Assembly: GCA_016748015.1 (NCBI GenBank)
Contig: JAAOMT010000028.1
Span: 1-64,000 of the forward strand
Length of the DNA: 64,000 nt
Direction: 5' to 3'
DNA from: Geosiphon pyriformis
Taxonomy: Eukaryota > Glomeromycota > Glomeromycetes > Archaeosporales > Geosiphonaceae
A model generated the notes under the pieces. It was given only the letters and a program-made list of their open reading frames with translations. It ran no database searches and was not told the DNA's origin. The translations under genes and the position numbers were made by a program. Below are positions 1-11,562 of the stretch, one piece after another. How positions within the stretch are numbered: position 1 is the stretch's first letter; every line of letters starts with the position of its first letter.

Positions 1-3000
1 TAACTTCTGACATGTAAGCATCCAAGACTGCCTGACTATCTGAAAACAGATGAACAGAATGAGCCGCAAGTACACACTCCAGAGCCAACGCTATAGTCTG
101 CAATTCCACCAAAGTAGATAACACCAAACCCCAAACACTGATACTCAGACCCAAGTTAACATCCTCAAAAAAGGCAACAGCTCTGCCTCTACAATCAGTC
201 ATGCCCAAATTTTTCAATGACCCATCTGTATACACAGACAAACTATCAGCACCAATCTGAGAAAGATGATCACATACAAACATAAAATCATCAGAACCAC
301 AAATGTCAACAGGACCAACACCAATCGAGACTGAGAGAGAAGAATGGGAAGTCACAAAGAACTCGACTAAACATTCAAACCACTTAGGGACTGGACCATG
401 AGGATCTAGTCTCTTCCACCACTTAAAGGTGAGCCAGCTAAAAACATCACCATAACAATCCCGAAGCTGGTCCATGAAGGCAACGTCATAACACTGAAGA
501 GATGGCAAAAACTTGAAAAACAAAGAATTGCCAAGAACAACAGACATAAAAACCCCACTGCAAAACTGGAAAGTACTGGCCAAAGAACCATCCAAAGACA
601 GTCTGCAGTCAAGAAGAATGGAAACCACACCAGCCAAGAAATTATTAGAAACACTGACACAAATACGAGTAGAAAAGATCAATAGATGGATCAGTCATCA
701 ACACAGAACTTGCAAGTCATGAGACCTGTGACTGAACAAACGCCCCAAAATCCCACTAAAGTTTGTGAAACTAACAAGTGAAACAACCTTACATTCTGAC
801 TGATACTGCAAAAAGAACTTTAAACCATAAAAAGAAGAATAGTAAATTGTATTACTAAGAAAATTCAGCAGGAGACCAGATTTAAGTTTCAAGCCTTTGC
901 AAATCAGAGCATCCCATTTGGTGCACATACCAACAGAAACAAAGCTGAACTGTGTTCTATAGCTAATTATAGAATGAAGGACTGCTAACACCAGATACAA
1001 AAATTGCTTATCCAAAACTGCCTTCCTCAGAACCAGATTGGTAAAAAAACAAACATCTGAGTTCGCCTTAGCCAAACTAGGCTTTAAAAGACTCTCAGTT
1101 GAGAGAAAAATATCCAAGTACTGATGAGATTTACTCTTTTTGGTGATAGAGATCGGCAAGCCACTGATAGAGAAAAAAGGAACACTAACCCTGCTATTGA
1201 TGAAAATGACCACTGTCTTGTCATTATTGATTGAAATGTCATTAATTTGAAAAAATTCACTAGCTACATTGAGAATATGCTGAGTAGCATTTTGACTGCT
1301 ACCAACCCAGATTGTATCATTGACAAAAGCACCAGCAGCAAAAAAAGAAAAGAGCCCAGTCTGAGATTCGGTATGACCACTTTTGGAAACAAAATGAGAA
1401 TTCAACCTATACTCGTACACACTTTTCTGATGCTTGATTTTACACAACAGAGGATCATAAAAAATACACCACAAAAGGGAGGAAAAAACCTCTCCTTGGT
1501 CCAGGCCATTGTGCACATGATAGCCTTCTGTCAAACCGAAATTTGTTATTATACGGTTGGTACAATTCTTATGAATACTGCCAAAAAACTGAATAAATTT
1601 ACTGCACATCTTAATCCTGACCAAACTCTTCTCAAGATGCTTCCAGCCAACTGAATCATAAGCTTTTCGCATGTCCTGTAAAACTAACCAAAGCTCTCGG
1701 TTTTTTTCCAGAGCATCTTCAATAACTGAACCAATAGCAAAAATAGGTAACTGAGTTGTTATACCCTTTAAGACAGAAAAATTGTTACCACATAAGACAT
1801 CATAAGAGCTGCAAGCCAATGAGATTCTATCTGAAAGAATTTTGGAGAGAATTTTGCGAACTGTTTTGATCAAAGCAATAGGATGAGTATTCGTGAAAAC
1901 ACCCTCCTATTCATAAGGCTTAAGAATCATTGAAACCCAAGCCTCTTTCCAAGAACCAGGTACTGATTCACAAGACAGACAAGAATTCAACAAGACCAGA
2001 AGCAAACCCAAAACTAACTCATCACAATGTTTCCATAGCTTATTAGAGATACCTGAAAGACCAGCAGCTTTGCCATCAGGCAGATCAGAGACCACACAAT
2101 GCAACTCATCAAAATCAATCACACACATCACCCCAGAGAAGGCCTTATCAAAAACATAGTCCAAAGGTCGGTATTGACAAGACCAAGTATCAAAAACATC
2201 ATCGACCACCACACGCTTCCTGGTCCATCCTTCCATAATATTATCCATTTTGGATTTCACCAAGTCAGGCTTAAGAACCAACTCATTACCCACGACCAAA
2301 TGATCCAAAACTATCTTGCAAAAGGGTCATTCCAGCATACTTTTGATCGTGTGACCCTTATTCACCTTAAAACTCTTTATTCTCTTATCTATAACAGACC
2401 TGATATCTGCTTTCTTAGCTCTCAAAGACTCAGCAAGCTTGGATGCATAATAAGACCTCCTAGCACTAAAGAGAACAGAACAAACACCATCAGCGCCAGC
2501 ACCAGAGTCCACCATACCTTGCACAAATAAAGTCTTATCATTGTCCAAAAAAACCCAATGTCCCATAAGAAATTCAAAATTTGCTACACATTCCTTACGT
2601 GAGACCTTGACAATTTTGGAAACCAAAAGCTCCAATTTGTGAAATCTCAAAAATTTCTTGGTAAAAACATAATCGAAGCTCTTGAACTACTTCCTCTTGA
2701 ACATTTTACTAGCTAAGAGAACCATTATCTTGTAAACAATGTCCCACATTGCATCCAAATCCAAAAACTTTGCAGAGGTGGCAAATTCATCTGAAAACAT
2801 TGTAGCGTTGGCCAATGTGGCACTTTTAAAATTGTTCCATCTAATCTCATTAGCACCCTTAAAATTGAACTTCCAATGATCCTTATTTGCCTGTTTGCAA
2901 AGAAAGTTCAGCTGTGCATCCAAAAGCCCACCCAAGTCTATGAACACAGAGACAGTTTGGTGATCCATATCATAATGTTTGCCAACCTCCAAAACATTAT

Positions 3001-3631
3001 GGTGTACGATCGCACTAACCAAACTTGAGAAAACAAACACATAATCAATTGTTTTCTTTACACTCCTTGAATTTTTCCAAGTAGGACTTTTCACAACTGG
3101 ACTATCTGACAGAGAATTGATCAGCCCCAAATTGAAGCACTTCCTAAAACTTGTGCTTTTATGCAAACCATCTTCATTAAAATCACCCCCAAGAATGACA
3201 AAAGAAGATTCATTAACAGTCTTAGCAATAAGAGAGTTAACCTCACCAGCCTGAGAGAACCAAATCACCAAAGAAGTGCCTGCATAGAGCCCCAAAATTG
3301 ATACCAAAAGTTTATTCTTAAACAGCAATTTGATAGATAAGAGCCAACCAGGCACCTCAAAAACCTTGCACACATGTCTCGCCAAAGAAGAATTCACAAC
3401 AATCACAACACCAGCATCCAGATAACCAGAATCCAAGCCAGAGGTAAACACTCTTATACCATCAAATTTGTTGATGATCCAGAGGCAAACCTTTTCTTTT
3501 AACTTTGTTTCTGTAAAAATTGAAATCAAATTGTTTATGTCATTGTACCAATGAATGATGTCATCCTGTTTTGCAGGATTGTTCATGCTCCTAACATTGC
3601 AAGTAGCAATTTTCCAAACCAGACCACTTAT
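1..3631 (-). pseudogene. LINE-A ORF2: endonuclease-RT-RNase H, broken
   Basis: The product would nick target DNA and copy the LINE RNA. The endonuclease (about 2690-3631) shows the exonuclease-endonuclease-phosphatase signatures ATCNVRSMN at its start, VILGGDFNEDG in the middle and a DMDH motif near the end. The RT (about 700-2310) shows DMRKAYDSVGW and, at the catalytic site, FVNDTIW where F-x-D-D is expected, so the first Asp is Asn. RNase H (1-340) shows YTDGSL, ELQTIALAL and LFSDSQ. In-frame stops lie at about 2684 (TAG where LINE-B has Trp), about 2328 and about 1912. The frame begins at ATA (3629-3631), where LINE-B has ATG. Dead copy, family assignment secure. Confidence 0.9.
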
Positions 3632-5508
3632 TGAGATGAAAGGACAGACGACGAACCCAACTCAGAGCACAAAAGATCCAATCTAACCAAAACTGTACCA
3701 ATTGCTGCATCTAAAGCCATGATTTTCGATTCCAAACCACCAACTTTGGTGGTCAAGATTTTTGAACTACTAGAACCAAAATCAAAAGCTGCATTGTCAA
3801 TGACTGTGATGGAAGGAGAAAAAAAAACCTGTGGAGCATTCAACACCATATTCGAGTTTGCACTCAAATCCAGAGGAGCAGAGACAACAGGAGAGGAAAC
3901 TAGTGAAGCAAAGAGCAAAGGCACCAATTCAGCAGAGCTCAATCTTTTCAAGATGCCAGAAACCTGGTCAGCCAAGAGTTCTAAAGAGCATTCCAAGGAC
4001 ATCAAGTGATTATTCAGACCTGTGACCACGAGAGAATCAGAATCCATTGAAAGACTTTTGACATTTGAAAACAACTTTGCACCAAAAAAAACTAAATGAG
4101 CAATTGGTGCCTGCCTCTTTTTATAAATGTTAGCCAAACAAGTCTGATCCTAAGGAGTAACCACACGTCTACCACATTTTCCAGAATTTTCACCCACAGA
4201 GCACATATCTGAAATATGATCGAAATGTTTACACATAGCACAACAGACCAAAGAAAGACCAGCCCAATGCAAACTCACATTCTTAAAGATCGGAACTGAA
4301 CTAATTGCAGCCAACTTGGAAGCTTCATCCGCAAAACAAATGACAGTGCACCTATCTCAAACATACATAACCGGATTACGGCCAACTACACAGGTTTTCC
4401 CACCATAAGAATTCAACAAATTAGAAAGATCATGGGTGGTAGTGCCAACTAGAAGAGTATAAAGCAATGCCTGATGCTGATCTTTTGATACCTATGTTTG
4501 TTTATTACCAATCGCCAAAACTACACGCACTGAATTCTTTCCCATAAGAACTGACCACTCAGATGCAACCAGACTGGCTACTTCAGATGACTTGAATTCA
4601 ACCAGGACCTTTTGTCAAAGACCAATCAGCTGCATCTTGATGGACACAATCTCACCAAATTTAGAAAAAACTGATTCCACTGCCAATTTGGGAAGATCTA
4701 CTGGGATTTCCTTGACAATTACCTTCCAATCTGAATGGCTGTTTGCTTTTTTAACATCATTATTAACCAAGATTTTCTCACTGACTGCCATCTCCCTTGC
4801 CTTTATCAAGCTATTCTCAGAAGTAAATGAAGATCTAATGATTCTAGGAAATTTTGAAGGAGTTGACACCCTTCCAAAACCATTAATTTGATAAAAAATT
4901 TTTTTTACTGCAATTAACTTGTCACTAACTAATTTGCCAGGCACTGCAGAAAGCTCAATATCAAGTGCAAAAAACTTCGTCGAATCAAAACTTTGCATTT
5001 CTGAGGCACGTGACACAAGTGGCAGCAATTGATTGGGACCACTAAGCATGCAAAAAGGGAGCTCTAGTGCACTATTGTCGTCATTCACATTGTTGAAAAA
5101 GGGTTGCTTCATTGGGTTGCTTAGAGCATACATCCTGATGCATGTTTTCTTTGGCATAGCTTTATCCATGTTGTTGTCCTTACCAGATTCTGCATAGCTT
5201 GTTTCTTTGGCTACCAAGTTTGTCATATTTTTTGCATCTGAAAGACTGCTTACACTGCTTGCTACACTACCAACATTGCTACCCCAGAACACCACAGGTT
5301 TGGTACCAGCTTCACCCAAATCTTTCAAGCTAAGAAGACCAGCAGATGTATTGATCATACTGCCAACAGCAGCAGGCTTCTTAGGTTTCTTGTAAGATGC
5401 ATCACACGAGTGAACACTTGCCAAACATTTAGATTTAACACCAGAACGGGTCCCCAAACCTGTTAAAACAGAACCTGAACCACCAGTAGAAGAGTCTGTC
5501 AATTCCAT
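3628..5508 (-). pseudogene. LINE-A ORF1: RNA-binding gag-like protein, broken
   Basis: ORF1 proteins of LINEs coat the element RNA. This one opens with about 190 Ser/Asn/Lys-rich residues, then a segment ending VKEIPVDLPKLAVESVFSKF that has the look of an RRM (an RNP-like strand followed by a helix), then a zinc knuckle of C-x2-C-x4-H-x4-C form (CAMCKHFDHISDMC, about 4200-4260) and a C-terminal Ser/Leu-rich tail with heptad-like leucines. The first 297 codons are open. A TGA at about 4612 replaces the Trp that LINE-B keeps, and further stops follow. The frame ends with TAA at 3628-3630, overlapping the ORF2 start region. Confidence 0.8.
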
Positions 5509-5590
5509 ATTAACAAAAAAGGGTGTATTGAAAGAAATAACTTTAAGACAAAAAAGGGAAAAGGAAGAAAAAGAAGACTATTCTATTAAT

Positions 5591-7986
5591 TTACTTTTTG
5601 CTTTCGCTATGGTCAAGGGATCAACGAGAAAAAAAAAGTTTTTCCAACAAAATTAAAAATAAAAAAGTCTTAAATATTATTTTTTTTATAATAATTAATA
5701 AAGTTTCAACAAAAAAAAATTTTTTTATTATAGAAGCAATTAAACAAAACATTATAACAATGTTTTTTTTTAAATATTAATAATAAAAACCTGTTTATAA
5801 TAGATTTTAAAATATTTTTTATTTTTGGCTAATGGTTTTTTTTTAGTTAAAGTTTTTTTTAACAAATATATTAAAATTAGCTCTAATATTTTTTTTATTT
5901 TCTTTAAAAACTCTAAAATTTTTAATAATAAACTGGTTAATAAACTAATTTTTTTTTGCTTTAATTATTATTATTATTATTATTTTATAAATAATTAAAA
6001 AAGCCAAAAACTTTAAAAACAGCAATAATTATTTGTGTTATTATTATTATATTAAATTTCTATAATAACAACCAGTTTTAATATAACAATAACAATAATA
6101 ACATATTTTTAAAAATAAATTAAAATTAATTATTAATTATATTGTTAAATATAGTTTTTTTTAACAGATTATTACTGATTTTAAAACTAAATAAGCTATA
6201 TTTTTAAGTATGTTTTTAATTAGTCTATTAAATTATTTAATTTTAAAAATTAAACTAATTAAATTTTTTTTTGTTTTTTGATATTGTTTTTAATAATATT
6301 TAAAAAATAATTTTTAATTATTAAAAGTTTTTAAAATAAGTAATCTTTATTTTAATATTTAATATTATTTCTAAAATTAAATTAGTCTTAATTGATTTTT
6401 TGTTTAAATTATTATTTAGTTTTATTAGATTTAAGTTAATTTTAAAAAACAATATTAAGTTGTATTATATTAATTTTGCTTTTAAAACTTTTTTGATTGC
6501 TATTATTAAAAATTTTATTAGTAATTTTTTTTTGACTATGTTTAAAACTGGAAAATTTTTATGTTAATTTTTTGTTTTATCTTTTTTTACTTTTATTGTA
6601 TTTTTAATATTCTTTTAACATATCTGTTAATAATATTAAAAATGTTTTAAGTGTATTTAATATTATTATTTTAAGTTAAAATCTATTAGTTCATAATAAT
6701 ATATTATTGTTTATTTTAAAAACTTTTTTTTTGTTGTTACTGCTTTTGGTTTATACTAATTAAAAAAAACAATATTAAGGTTTTTTTTAATCAAACAAAA
6801 AAAAGTTATTATTTTAAAAAACATTTTTAAAATTAAATTAATTAATTTTTTTTTGGTTGTATTGTTTTTAAAATTAATAATTTAATTTTTCAAGTTAATA
6901 ATTATATATATTATTATAAATAAACTTAATAAAAAATAATTATAATATTTGGTACTTATAATTTAATATTAGAAGCAAAATAATTTTTAAATAAATTAGT
7001 TTTAATAATAAAGTAGATTATTAATTTTTAAAGGTTTTTTGTCTAAAGTTTTATTTGTTGAGTTTTTTTATTATAAGACACAAAAATATTGTGATTACAG
7101 TTGTATGATTGTAGTTGTGTTTTTTTTAAATTAGTTAAATACAATTGTTAGAGTTTAATATTGTCTTTTTACTTTTTTGGTAAACTAATAAGATAAAATT
7201 AATATTTAATATTTAGAAAAACCATTTTTTTTTTACTAGACTATTACGAATTTAATCTTAAAACAGTTGATTTTTAATGTTATTACTTTACAAGAGAAAA
7301 TAAAAAAAAAAAAAATTAATATTTTATTAATATTATGATTAAAAGCAATTGGTTCAAGTTATTAGAGTTTTAAAAATATTTATGCTAATTACATTTAGCT
7401 TGAAATAAAAATAAACAGAATAATTAATTTAATTTTAACAATTAATTTGTTAGAATTATATAATTGTAAATTGAATAATAATATTTTATTTAATTAATAA
7501 AAAATATAGTAAAAACTAAAATAATTTTTTTTTTTAAACTAAAGATAAAATATTAGAAAATATTTAATTTTTGTATAATCTGTTTTTTCTATTTATTAAA
7601 ATTATTTGTTTTTATACATATTTTTTAGTTCTATAAAATTACTTTTAATTATTTATTATTACTAGTTATTACTTATTATTTTAGCTATTGCTTTATTTTT
7701 TTATATTATAATTAATTATTATATGCTATTATTAATTATTCTGTGTTTTTTTATATTATTTTATATTATTTTATATTATTTCCTGTTATTTTATATTATT
7801 TTGTGTCTTTTACATGATAATTACGTTTTTTATTATAGTTTTTAATCAGTTTTTAAATAATAATATTTTATCTTTTATTTTTTTAACTTTTATTATTATT
7901 AATACTTTATTATTGTGATTCTTAATTCTTTAAAAACTTTAAACTTTACTTTATATAAATATTATATTTGAAAAAAAACTTTTAAA

Positions 7987-8017
<31 letters not shown>

Positions 8018-8190
8018 GATATTAAAGTTTAAATTATTTAGTTTTGTATTATAAGATATTTTTATTTCTTATTTATAAGTTTTTTTTTAAATCTGTTGGT
8101 AATTTTAAGTTTTTTAATTTATTTTTTGTTAATATAAAATTATATTTTAATGTTTTTTTTTTTGGTTTTTTTTTGTTGTTTTTTTGGCTG
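5591..8190. other. Near-pure A/T block between two LINE copies
   Basis: No gene is visible. The sequence is dominated by long T and A runs, TTA/ATT microsatellites (about 5964-5985 and 7987-8016) and short AT words; by eye G outnumbers C on this strand. It starts beside the 5' end of LINE-A and ends at the poly(A) of LINE-C. It may be highly decayed repeat sequence, but nothing alignable remains. Confidence 0.6.
7738..7805 (+). repeat. 10-bp tandem repeat (ttatattatt)
   Basis: The unit ttatattatt repeats head to tail about five times, with one unit altered by a C/G-containing insertion (tcctgttatt). It sits inside the A/T block and shows no coding or regulatory context. Confidence 0.7.
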
Positions 8191-9062
8191 TTTTTTTTTT
8201 ATTAAGTATTTTATGAATGTAACCCAATTACTACCTAAAACTATAGAATCATATAAGCTCCTATATTAAATATGGCTTATGCATTTTCTATATATAACTA
8301 GCCACTTGAGCCAATTAAGGCAACACTAATTACCTAAACTATTCACAATAGGAAAATTGCACAAAAAACCAAAACATACACTAAACAAATAAAAATACAA
8401 ATTAAAACATACACTAAATAAATAAAAATACAAACCAAAACAAACATAGATACTTAGCTTTATGCCAAACTCAAAAATCATACCAAAAGACCACAAAAAA
8501 GCCAAACCAGACACAGTCAGCACCATGAATTTATCACATAATAAGAGACTCTGTTTTTCATAATATACTTTCAGCTTGGTAGTTGGCAATCACATAGTAG
8601 ATCTGTAACTCTTGACAAATCTCTGAACCAATTTAACAATTAAAGATGCACTAATAAAACCACTATCCAATAAGCAAATCATGTTAGTCACTTATTTCCT
8701 TATTATAAAGTCTTTGGCCAATGATATATACAACTGATTTAAAACTTTGCTTTATGTAAAGAATGTATTACCACACTCTTAGCAGCACAAACATCTATCA
8801 GATCAATCTAAGAATTGATAGTTTTCAAAATAAGATCTTTCTTAGTATTTATATCATAAACACAAGAGAATATATAATCAGAGTCTTTAACTAATTCACA
8901 ATAAATACATAACACACTAGGATAACTTAAATTGTACAGTCTTTTTCTCTTGGCCATAAGCAATCAGCAATATAAGACTTTCATAAAGTAAGACCTAAGC
9001 ATTACAAAGACAAAGCTAGTAAAACCAGAACAAAATTTATTATCAGGATGCCACACACTAAG
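8191..9062 (-). mobile_element. LINE-C, decayed 3' end of a third LINE copy
   Basis: On the minus strand this island translates, with stops and shifts, into the C-terminus of the same LINE ORF2. Its SVWHPDNKF and PSVLCIYCELV..YIFSC segments match VWHPDLHM and LSVLCLYCGEV..HVFSC in LINE-B (53940-54150). The later hydrophobic stretch around VSGLAFLWSFGMIFEFGIK also matches. The 3' UTR matches the one at 54640-54700 (ggctcaagtggctagtta against ggcttgagtggctggtta), and a ten-base poly(A) (T-run 8191-8200 on the plus strand) closes the element. The remaining 5' part has merged into A/T-rich DNA at 9063. This is a truncated or heavily eroded old copy. Confidence 0.75.
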
Positions 9063-10330
9063 CTGTTTTTGTTGTAAATTTTGTAATTAAATTTAAATTA
9101 AATTTTTTAAAATTTAAAATTTCTGATTTAAAAGTATTTGTTTATAATAAAACTATAAATAAGCTTTTTTAAATATGATTTTAATTAAAATTAAATATAA
9201 TTTTAATATTAATCAAATAAAAAATTTTAATAATAATTTTTTAAATAATAAAGTTTATATTAATTTAATTATTTTTTAAAAGTATTAACTAGTTAATATT
9301 AAATCTAATTTAGATAAAACTGTTAAACAGTTAAATAAAATTATTATAAATAGTAGTTTTTTGATTATGGTTTTATATAAAATATTTTTTTAGAATTTGT
9401 TTTTCTTTTTAAATTTAATATAAATTAATTTAAACTGAATTTATGTTTGATTATATATAGAAAATATATGGATTATATATATAAAATATATGAATTATAT
9501 CTAATTTTTATTACTTAGTTTGATTTTTTATATTAAATAATAATTAAGTTACATATTAAATTTATTATAAAAAATTTGGATTTTAAAGTACTTATTTTGT
9601 TAATAATTATTGTATATTGTTAAATTTATTAAGTTTTTTTAAAAATAAAATAAAATAAAATACATTTTTGAATTATATTAATAATTATAATAATACTTAA
9701 AACTTATTATTATAACTAATTTTAAACAAAGTTTAAAGTATTAAAAATTATTAATATATATATATATATTAATTAGTTTTTTTTTGAAGCATTAAATTAT
9801 TATGTGTAATTGTTTTTCTTATATTTAATATAATATTATAAAAATTATTATTTATATTTTAATTATTAAAATATTTTTAAATGTTAATTTAAAATAGTTT
9901 TATTTGGTTTAAATAATCAATTATGAATTATTAATATATACATTTAAGATATGATAATTGAGTTGTATAAAAACGATTATTAATAATAATATAATAATTA
10001 AACATTATATTGTGTTGTTATTTATTAAATTATTACCTTGAATTAATACTGTTTAAATTAAATATAAAAATAATAACACAATGAGCATGTTATCAAATAC
10101 ACAATAACAAAAAATATTACGTAATCGTAAAAAAATTATAGTTTATTTTTTTTAAGGCACAGACAATCATATTCGTACATAAATCAAAATAGAGACAAAA
10201 AGATGAATATCGCTCACACGATTCTTTAAATTATAAATCAAATTTTGAATTTAAAAAAAAGATCTATAATTATTTAAATAAACAAACAAATAAACAAACA
10301 AACAAACAAACAAATAAGATGGTTGCATGT
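9063..10330. other. A/T-rich block with AAAC microsatellite
   Basis: No gene is visible. Low-complexity A/T sequence continues from the eroded side of LINE-C. An imperfect (AAAC)n microsatellite lies at about 10279-10315, and an (AT)n run at about 9753-9768. Confidence 0.6.
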
Positions 10331-10863
10331 TTTAGATTATCATAATAGAAGAAAGAAAATTTTCTTTAGTTATACAGAAAAGAACAATTTGCATAATTAT
10401 CTTTTGTCGCATTTCTCATTAATGTTGGTTTTTTGGGATAAAAAACAATGAAAATTGGACTATTGAAAACTGGAAGCAGCTAATCTGGTTGATGAAAGTA
10501 AGTTCTTAATTTCGGCTCTGACGGATGCAAGTACCGTTTAAAGAAGCTTATATGACCACTCAGAAGCCACATGTAAAACCAACAATAAAATTTGGTGTGA
10601 GTGACATTGGTGAATGGTATAGAAAATACAAATGATTTCATTGTCGATACCAGACAAAAAAGATCTAGTTTTTAACTCTAATCACCGACGTGTAAATCAA
10701 TGACCCAAATAAAAGTTATGATAAGACGTCATATGCTGCTGCCTCTCATTAATAAGCAAATCTCTAAGAACTGTGTGGAAACAACAAATAATTATCAAAT
10801 ATATAAAGAAGGCCATTTCCTCATATTCGTTTCTAACACACACAACTTGAAAATTTAAAAACG
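10331..10863. other. Upstream region of the thioredoxin gene
   Basis: Base composition becomes balanced here, marking the border of the gene island. No ORF looks coding. It probably holds the thioredoxin promoter and 5' UTR; I see no clear TATA box or other defined site. Confidence 0.4.
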
Positions 10864-11392
10864 ATGGTTTACAAGATTCAAAACGCTTCTGAGTTCGACC
10901 AAATTCTTGGCAATAATGAAAAAGTACCAATAAACTGATTATTTCGCTTGCTGTTTATGATGATATATTTCACTAAAAATTTATTATTTACTCATCCAAC
11001 CTTATTCTAGGTAATAGTTGATTTTTGGGCCACCTGGTGCCCTCCTTGTGTCAGTATCGCGCCAGTATACGAACGGCTTTCGAACGAATTCAAAAACGTT
11101 AAGTTTATTAAGATTGATATTGATGAGTTTCCAGTAAGTTTTTAGTTAAACAAGCAATAATTCACTGATTAACTGATTTCACTTCGTGTCATGTTGAGTT
11201 TTTTTGATAACCAAATATTTGAAATTGCGTTCCCCGCACCCCACCGTCTCTTCGTAGGAAATAACCCAAAAATGGCAAATCACTGCAATGCCTACTTTTC
11301 AAGCATTTCACAAGGGCGAACTCTTAGATAAACTTGTCGGTGCAGATCCAAGTCAATTGCAAAGATTAATTCAAGCCCTCGCTCAAGCATGA
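10864..11392 (+). CDS. Thioredoxin, WCPPC active site
   Basis: Small cytosolic disulfide reductase that would receive electrons from thioredoxin reductase. Three exons (10864-10923, 11011-11133, 11258-11392) join in frame with GT-AG introns to give 105 residues, the normal length for the family. The fold signature VDFWATWCPPC places the redox cysteines at about residues 30 and 33, and the cis-proline loop AMPTF lies at about 72-75. The active site is WCPPC rather than the usual WCGPC, a variant known from some plant h-type thioredoxins. There is no targeting extension before the domain. It converges with the transporter gene downstream (171 bp apart). Exon phases and motifs make the model reliable. 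Confidence 0.95.
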
Positions 11393-11562
11393 ATATCATA
11401 TATGATCAATATTATATCCTAGTAGAATCTTTTTGATCCCTTTATAGCTTATAACGAATACTAAGGTTTACATAACTTAAATGTTCAGAGGTTTTCTTTT
11501 TTTTTTTTTGAAACATCTAAATATAGGCGCTTGGAATAAAATCATTAATTTTAGCACCAGAC

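Larger units (their letters stand above)
1..5590 (-). mobile_element. LINE-A, non-LTR retrotransposon, 3' end cut by window edge
   Basis: A two-ORF LINE read on the minus strand. From its 5' side it has a short leader, ORF1 (RRM-like segment and CCHC knuckle), then ORF2 with an apurinic-type endonuclease, reverse transcriptase and RNase H. The RNase H runs into base 1, so the C-terminal zinc-like region and 3' UTR lie outside the window. It is homologous along its whole length to LINE-B (17800-54765) and shows how that copy looked before it was interrupted. Few stops interrupt it, so it is a fairly young but dead copy. The 5' boundary near 5590 is placed where the sequence turns into homopolymer-rich A/T DNA and is approximate. 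Confidence 0.9.

Noticed and set aside
8326-8589. 87-codon minus ORF as a separate gene
   Set aside because: It aligns with the C-terminus of the LINE ORF2 and belongs to the LINE-C remnant.
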